This document shows, piece by piece, positions 22,730 to 23,785 of a stretch of 23,785 nucleotides of DNA. A program made the position numbers and the translations under genes. This stretch comes from JAAGZL01 sp964628835 (GTDB lineage: Bacteria; Pseudomonadota; Gammaproteobacteria; Chromatiales; Chromatiaceae), in assembly GCA_964628835.1 (NCBI GenBank), contig CAZVME010000053.1, positions 1 through 23,785 of the forward strand. The letters run 5' to 3'. Below the pieces are notes generated by a model. The model did no database searches and had not been told where the DNA came from. It saw only the letters and a list, made by a program, of their open reading frames with translations. The number at the start of each line of letters is the position of its first letter. The stretch's first letter is position 1.

Positions 22730-23707
22730 CTACTTCAACATACCTTTCTCTTTCCAGAATTTGATGGCTCCCGGGTGCATCGGGGTAACAATACCCTTGG
22801 TTCCGGTGGCAATTGCCATCTCCTTAAAGGTCTTTTTCTGTGCCAGCATATGGGCCAGACCTTCATCGGTGTAGATAACGGACAGCATGTCGTAGACCAG
22901 ATCATCAGACACCTTTGAGTTAGCTACCCAAAGGGTTGAATCCTGAAAGGACGGGGTATCGGTGGCTACACCGCGATAGGTGTTGGCCGGGACTGACAAC
23001 TTGGAGAAGTATGGATACTTCTTGAAGAAGCCGCTCTCATCTGCATCCTTACCCAGGTTGATCAACTCAATATCATTGGACTGGGCAGCCATGATGACGG
23101 CACCACTGGGGAATGCAGTAAACAGCCAGAAGGCATCCAACTGGTTGTTACCGAATGCAGCAGCCGCGTCGTTATAGCCCATGGCGTTACGTTTGATCTT
23201 GTCCCATACCCCCATGTAGTTGAAGAAGAGATCAGCATTGGCGAAGGCGCCGGAACCGGCATTGCCCACACCTACCTTCTTTCCAACCAGGTCCTTGGTA
23301 CTCTTGATACCGGAGCCCTTACGCACCACCAACTGGGCTGGAGCACCGTAAAGATAAGAGACTGCCATTACGTTTTCATACTTTTTGCTGTCATTCTTCA
23401 GCAGGCCGTTTCTACCCAGATAGACATGCCCGGAATAGACCACTCCAAAATGGGATTTTCCCTTATCCACCTTGCGCAGATTCTCCACGGAACCGGCGGA
23501 AGACTGAGCCTGGATGTTATACCCGGCAAGAGCTTTGACTGGCTTGTAGACCTGAACAGCATTGGCTACCACCTGGAAGGTGCCACCTGCCGGACCGCCA
23601 CCAAAAACTATGCGTTTCTTGGCTGCAAAAGATGTAGCCGGGACAGCAAGTATCGCTGCAGATAGCACAACGGCGCCTACTAGTAATGATCTGCGCTTCT
23701 TATTCAT
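22730..23707 (-). CDS. TAXI-family TRAP transporter solute-binding protein
   Basis: 325-aa periplasmic binding protein. The ATG is preceded by AGGAGG (minus strand, 23717-23722), and the signal peptide SLLVGAVVLSAAILAVPATS ends near SFA-AKK. The TAXI (NMT1_3-like) motifs are visible: IVFGGGPAGGTFQVVANAV, then SAGSVENLRKVDKGKSHFGV, VGNAGSGAFANADLFFNYMG and AFPSGAVIMAAQSNDIELIN. It should capture a solute, often glutamate or a related carboxylate in this family, and hand it to the fused permease downstream. The actual ligand cannot be read from sequence. No transporter-linked regulator or catabolic gene is in the window to hint at it. Confidence 0.93.
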   Translation of the reverse strand: MNKKRRSLLVGAVVLSAAILAVPATSFAAKKRIVFGGGPAGGTFQVVANAVQVYKPVKALAGYNIQAQSSAGSVENLRKVDKGKSHFGVVYSGHVYLGRNGLLKNDSKKYENVMAVSYLYGAPAQLVVRKGSGIKSTKDLVGKKVGVGNAGSGAFANADLFFNYMGVWDKIKRNAMGYNDAAAAFGNNQLDAFWLFTAFPSGAVIMAAQSNDIELINLGKDADESGFFKKYPYFSKLSVPANTYRGVATDTPSFQDSTLWVANSKVSDDLVYDMLSVIYTDEGLAHMLAQKKTFKEMAIATGTKGIVTPMHPGAIKFWKEKGMLK

Positions 23708-23785
23708 ACGGTATTACCTCCTAATTCACGGAAATGGTTGCATACACATGTGTCTTGGGAAATTGATACTGAGCCGGACAACCAG

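Overview
The window looks like a mid-GC gammaproteobacterial chromosome segment. The best anchors are a YbiT-type ABC-F ATPase, a PA4780-type RIO kinase with the small basic protein often seen in Pseudomonas relatives, a two-domain acetyl-CoA hydrolase/GNAT protein and a TAXI-type TRAP transporter. No rRNA operon, intact tRNA, CRISPR array, phage module or plasmid origin was seen. A marine or symbiotic sulfur-oxidising relative is possible but is only a guess from the mixture of families.

Layout. 1-3200: housekeeping-like genes (ABC-F ATPase, RIO kinase, and a 51-aa basic protein on the opposite strand). 3589-7758: a transposon-scarred block. Two direct copies of a Y1-transposase element (13-bp inverted ends, GGGGACAGTATAC type) flank an acetyl-CoA hydrolase/GNAT gene. 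Both copies carry the same nonsense codon and the same 1-bp frameshift. Copy 2 also has a 52-bp deletion between GGCAGA repeats and a nested 616-bp IS200-type element, whose transposase has lost one histidine of its HUH motif. The outer end of copy 2 runs into the 5' end of the hydrolase gene and supplies its most upstream ATG. A degenerate tRNA 3' end lies just beyond. 8119-12873: four genes of poorly known function, three of them exported, including a 672-aa Lys/Arg-rich secreted protein with tandem cysteine modules and a 4 x 16-residue proline hinge. 12874-17864: a possible glycan or natural-product locus, with a GT4 glycosyltransferase broken by an in-frame TGA (minus strand), an AsnB-type amidotransferase, and a PP-loop ATPase with a QueC-like zinc cluster (plus strand). 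18628-20235: an exported Met-rich repeat protein (41 Met in 242 residues) followed by an exported DUF302 protein and a strong terminator. 20413-20668: back-to-back remnants of bacterioferritin-associated ferredoxin and bacterioferritin. 20758-23707: the TAXI binding protein and fused TRAP permease on the minus strand, with an intrinsic terminator between them.

How the genes work together. The clearest functional units are the TAXI-TRAP pair (uptake of an unidentified solute), the AsnB plus QueC-like pair (ATP-dependent amide or nitrogen chemistry, possibly on a surface glycan), and the Met-rich plus DUF302 pair (a periplasmic or secreted two-gene system of unknown role). Much of the rest records decay: at least five broken genes and several isolated mobile-element ends lie within 24 kb. 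All assignments come from reading the sequence by eye, with no database searches.
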